Shown in pieces: positions 4,601 to 5,257 of a DNA stretch of 5,257 nucleotides (positions within the stretch are counted from its first letter, which is position 1; every line of letters starts with the position of its first letter). Both the position numbers and the translations under genes were made by a program. The notes under the pieces are model-generated. The model did no database searches, had not been told where the DNA came from, and saw only the letters and a program-made list of their open reading frames with translations. The stretch is from Candidatus Bathyarchaeota archaeon (GTDB taxonomy: Archaea > Thermoproteota > Bathyarchaeia > TCS64): the NCBI GenBank assembly GCA_013619005.1, contig JABXKY010000251.1:1-5257 (forward strand), read 5' to 3'.

Positions 4601-5257
4601 TTCCTAATCCTCTCCAGCAGCCTCGGCACGGCGATCAGTGCGTCCCCCTGGTGGGCCACCGGGTTCTCCCTCACCGTGAAGATGTAGCCCGTCTGGGGGG
4701 CTTTCAGCACCTGGAGGGTCTCGAAGGTCCGGGGGCTGTAGATGAAGCCTATCCTGTCCCCCTCCTCCACCATGTCGCCTAGCTTGACCTCAGGGATGAA
4801 TATTCCTCCCCTTTGCGCAAATGCGTAGAATTTTTTCCTCTCGGCGAGCCACTCAAGCTTGACCTGGGTCTCGGGCATCACCATATCCCCCTCGATTATC
4901 CCAAGGTTCAACATGATGTTCCTGACGCCGTTGTATGCGATCGTCACTATCTCCTCGTCGAAGTGGCCGAAGCCCCCCAGCTCAGGTACGATGGCAGGGA
5001 TGCCGTTGTCAACGCAGCTTGCCCTGAGGGTCGCCCTTCCCCCGTAGGCCTCCGCCTCCACGTACATGATGGGCGCCCCGAATAGGTGGGCCATCTCCTC
5101 GGACCTTAACGCTGTCTCGCTGGGCGCCAGCTCGGACACCCCGTCCGCCTCGTAGAACACCCACACCGGGTTGTTCCTGCCAGCAGTGTGGAGGTCCACC
5201 ACCTCGTCGGCGTGGCTCACTAGCTCTGTCCATATGAGGTGAGCCATCCTCTCGGTC
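4597..5257 (-). CDS. Succinylglutamate desuccinylase/aspartoacylase-family deacylase (5' end beyond window)
   Basis: The 219 visible residues are the C-terminal two thirds of an AstE/AspA-type zinc carboxypeptidase-fold enzyme, the family that removes acyl groups from N-acyl amino acids (N-acetyl-aspartate, N-succinyl-glutamate, N-acetyl-diaminobutyrate). The frame stays open through the right edge with TER before MAHLIWTEL; the family has a conserved T-R/E-R segment here, so the Met at 5247 is internal, not the start. DEVVDLHTAG provides the third zinc ligand, His (codon 5188-5190). GIPAIVPELGG carries the conserved catalytic Glu (codon 4981-4983). From about 4825 leftwards the protein forms the usual C-terminal beta-barrel, seen in RGGIFIPEVKLGDMVEEGD and APQTGYIF. 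About 100 N-terminal residues, including the first His and Glu zinc ligands, lie outside the window. The VDLHTAG and PELGG contexts resemble the DoeB-like/AstE branch more than animal aspartoacylase, but the substrate stays open. Confidence 0.88.
   Translation of the reverse strand, partial: TERMAHLIWTELVSHADEVVDLHTAGRNNPVWVFYEADGVSELAPSETALRSEEMAHLFGAPIMYVEAEAYGGRATLRASCVDNGIPAIVPELGGFGHFDEEIVTIAYNGVRNIMLNLGIIEGDMVMPETQVKLEWLAERKKFYAFAQRGGIFIPEVKLGDMVEEGDRIGFIYSPRTFETLQVLKAPQTGYIFTVRENPVAHQGDALIAVPRLLERIRN

Noticed and set aside
5245..5247. Met codon at 5247 as the true start of the minus-strand deacylase
   Set aside because: The frame continues to the window edge with Thr-Glu-Arg, matching the segment the family has before its HT motif; starting here would lack the first zinc ligands.

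Overview
The window looks like a piece of an archaeal chromosome of moderately high GC. None of the gene starts has a convincing Shine-Dalgarno sequence. At least three of the four visible starts (509, 2793, 4034) instead have an A/T-rich TATA-like element about 27-30 bases upstream, the arrangement expected for leaderless or nearly leaderless archaeal transcripts. Many arginines are AGG, codon third positions are mostly G or C, and one gene appears to start with TTG. The sequence does not allow a confident choice of archaeal phylum.

Layout: bases 3-62 look like the last codons of a gene entering from the left, ending in a lysine-rich tail. Bases 63-478 hold no recognisable gene. This stretch is unusually rich in short repeats: three 10-bp tandem copies, matching inverted copies about 60 bp downstream, and several small hairpins. 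Four plus-strand genes follow: a 10-TM EamA/DMT-type transporter (509-1384), a monovalent cation:proton antiporter (1511-2767), an M20-family amidohydrolase of the AbgB/ACY1L2 type (2793-4007) and a GNAT N-acetyltransferase (4034-4600). On the minus strand, entering from the right edge, is the C-terminal two thirds of an AstE/AspA-family zinc deacylase (4597-5257). Its stop codon overlaps that of the acetyltransferase in a shared CTAG.

The two left genes are membrane transporters, one for small organic solutes and one for ion and pH balance. The three right genes encode two amide-bond hydrolases of families acting on N-acylated amino acids or small peptides, plus an acetyltransferase. Turnover of N-acyl amino acids, peptides or compatible-solute-like molecules is a plausible shared theme, but this is inference from family membership and adjacency only. 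Each family is common and the substrates cannot be read from sequence. I see no defence system, mobile element, CRISPR array, tRNA or rRNA. The most unexplained part is the repeat-rich noncoding stretch at the left.
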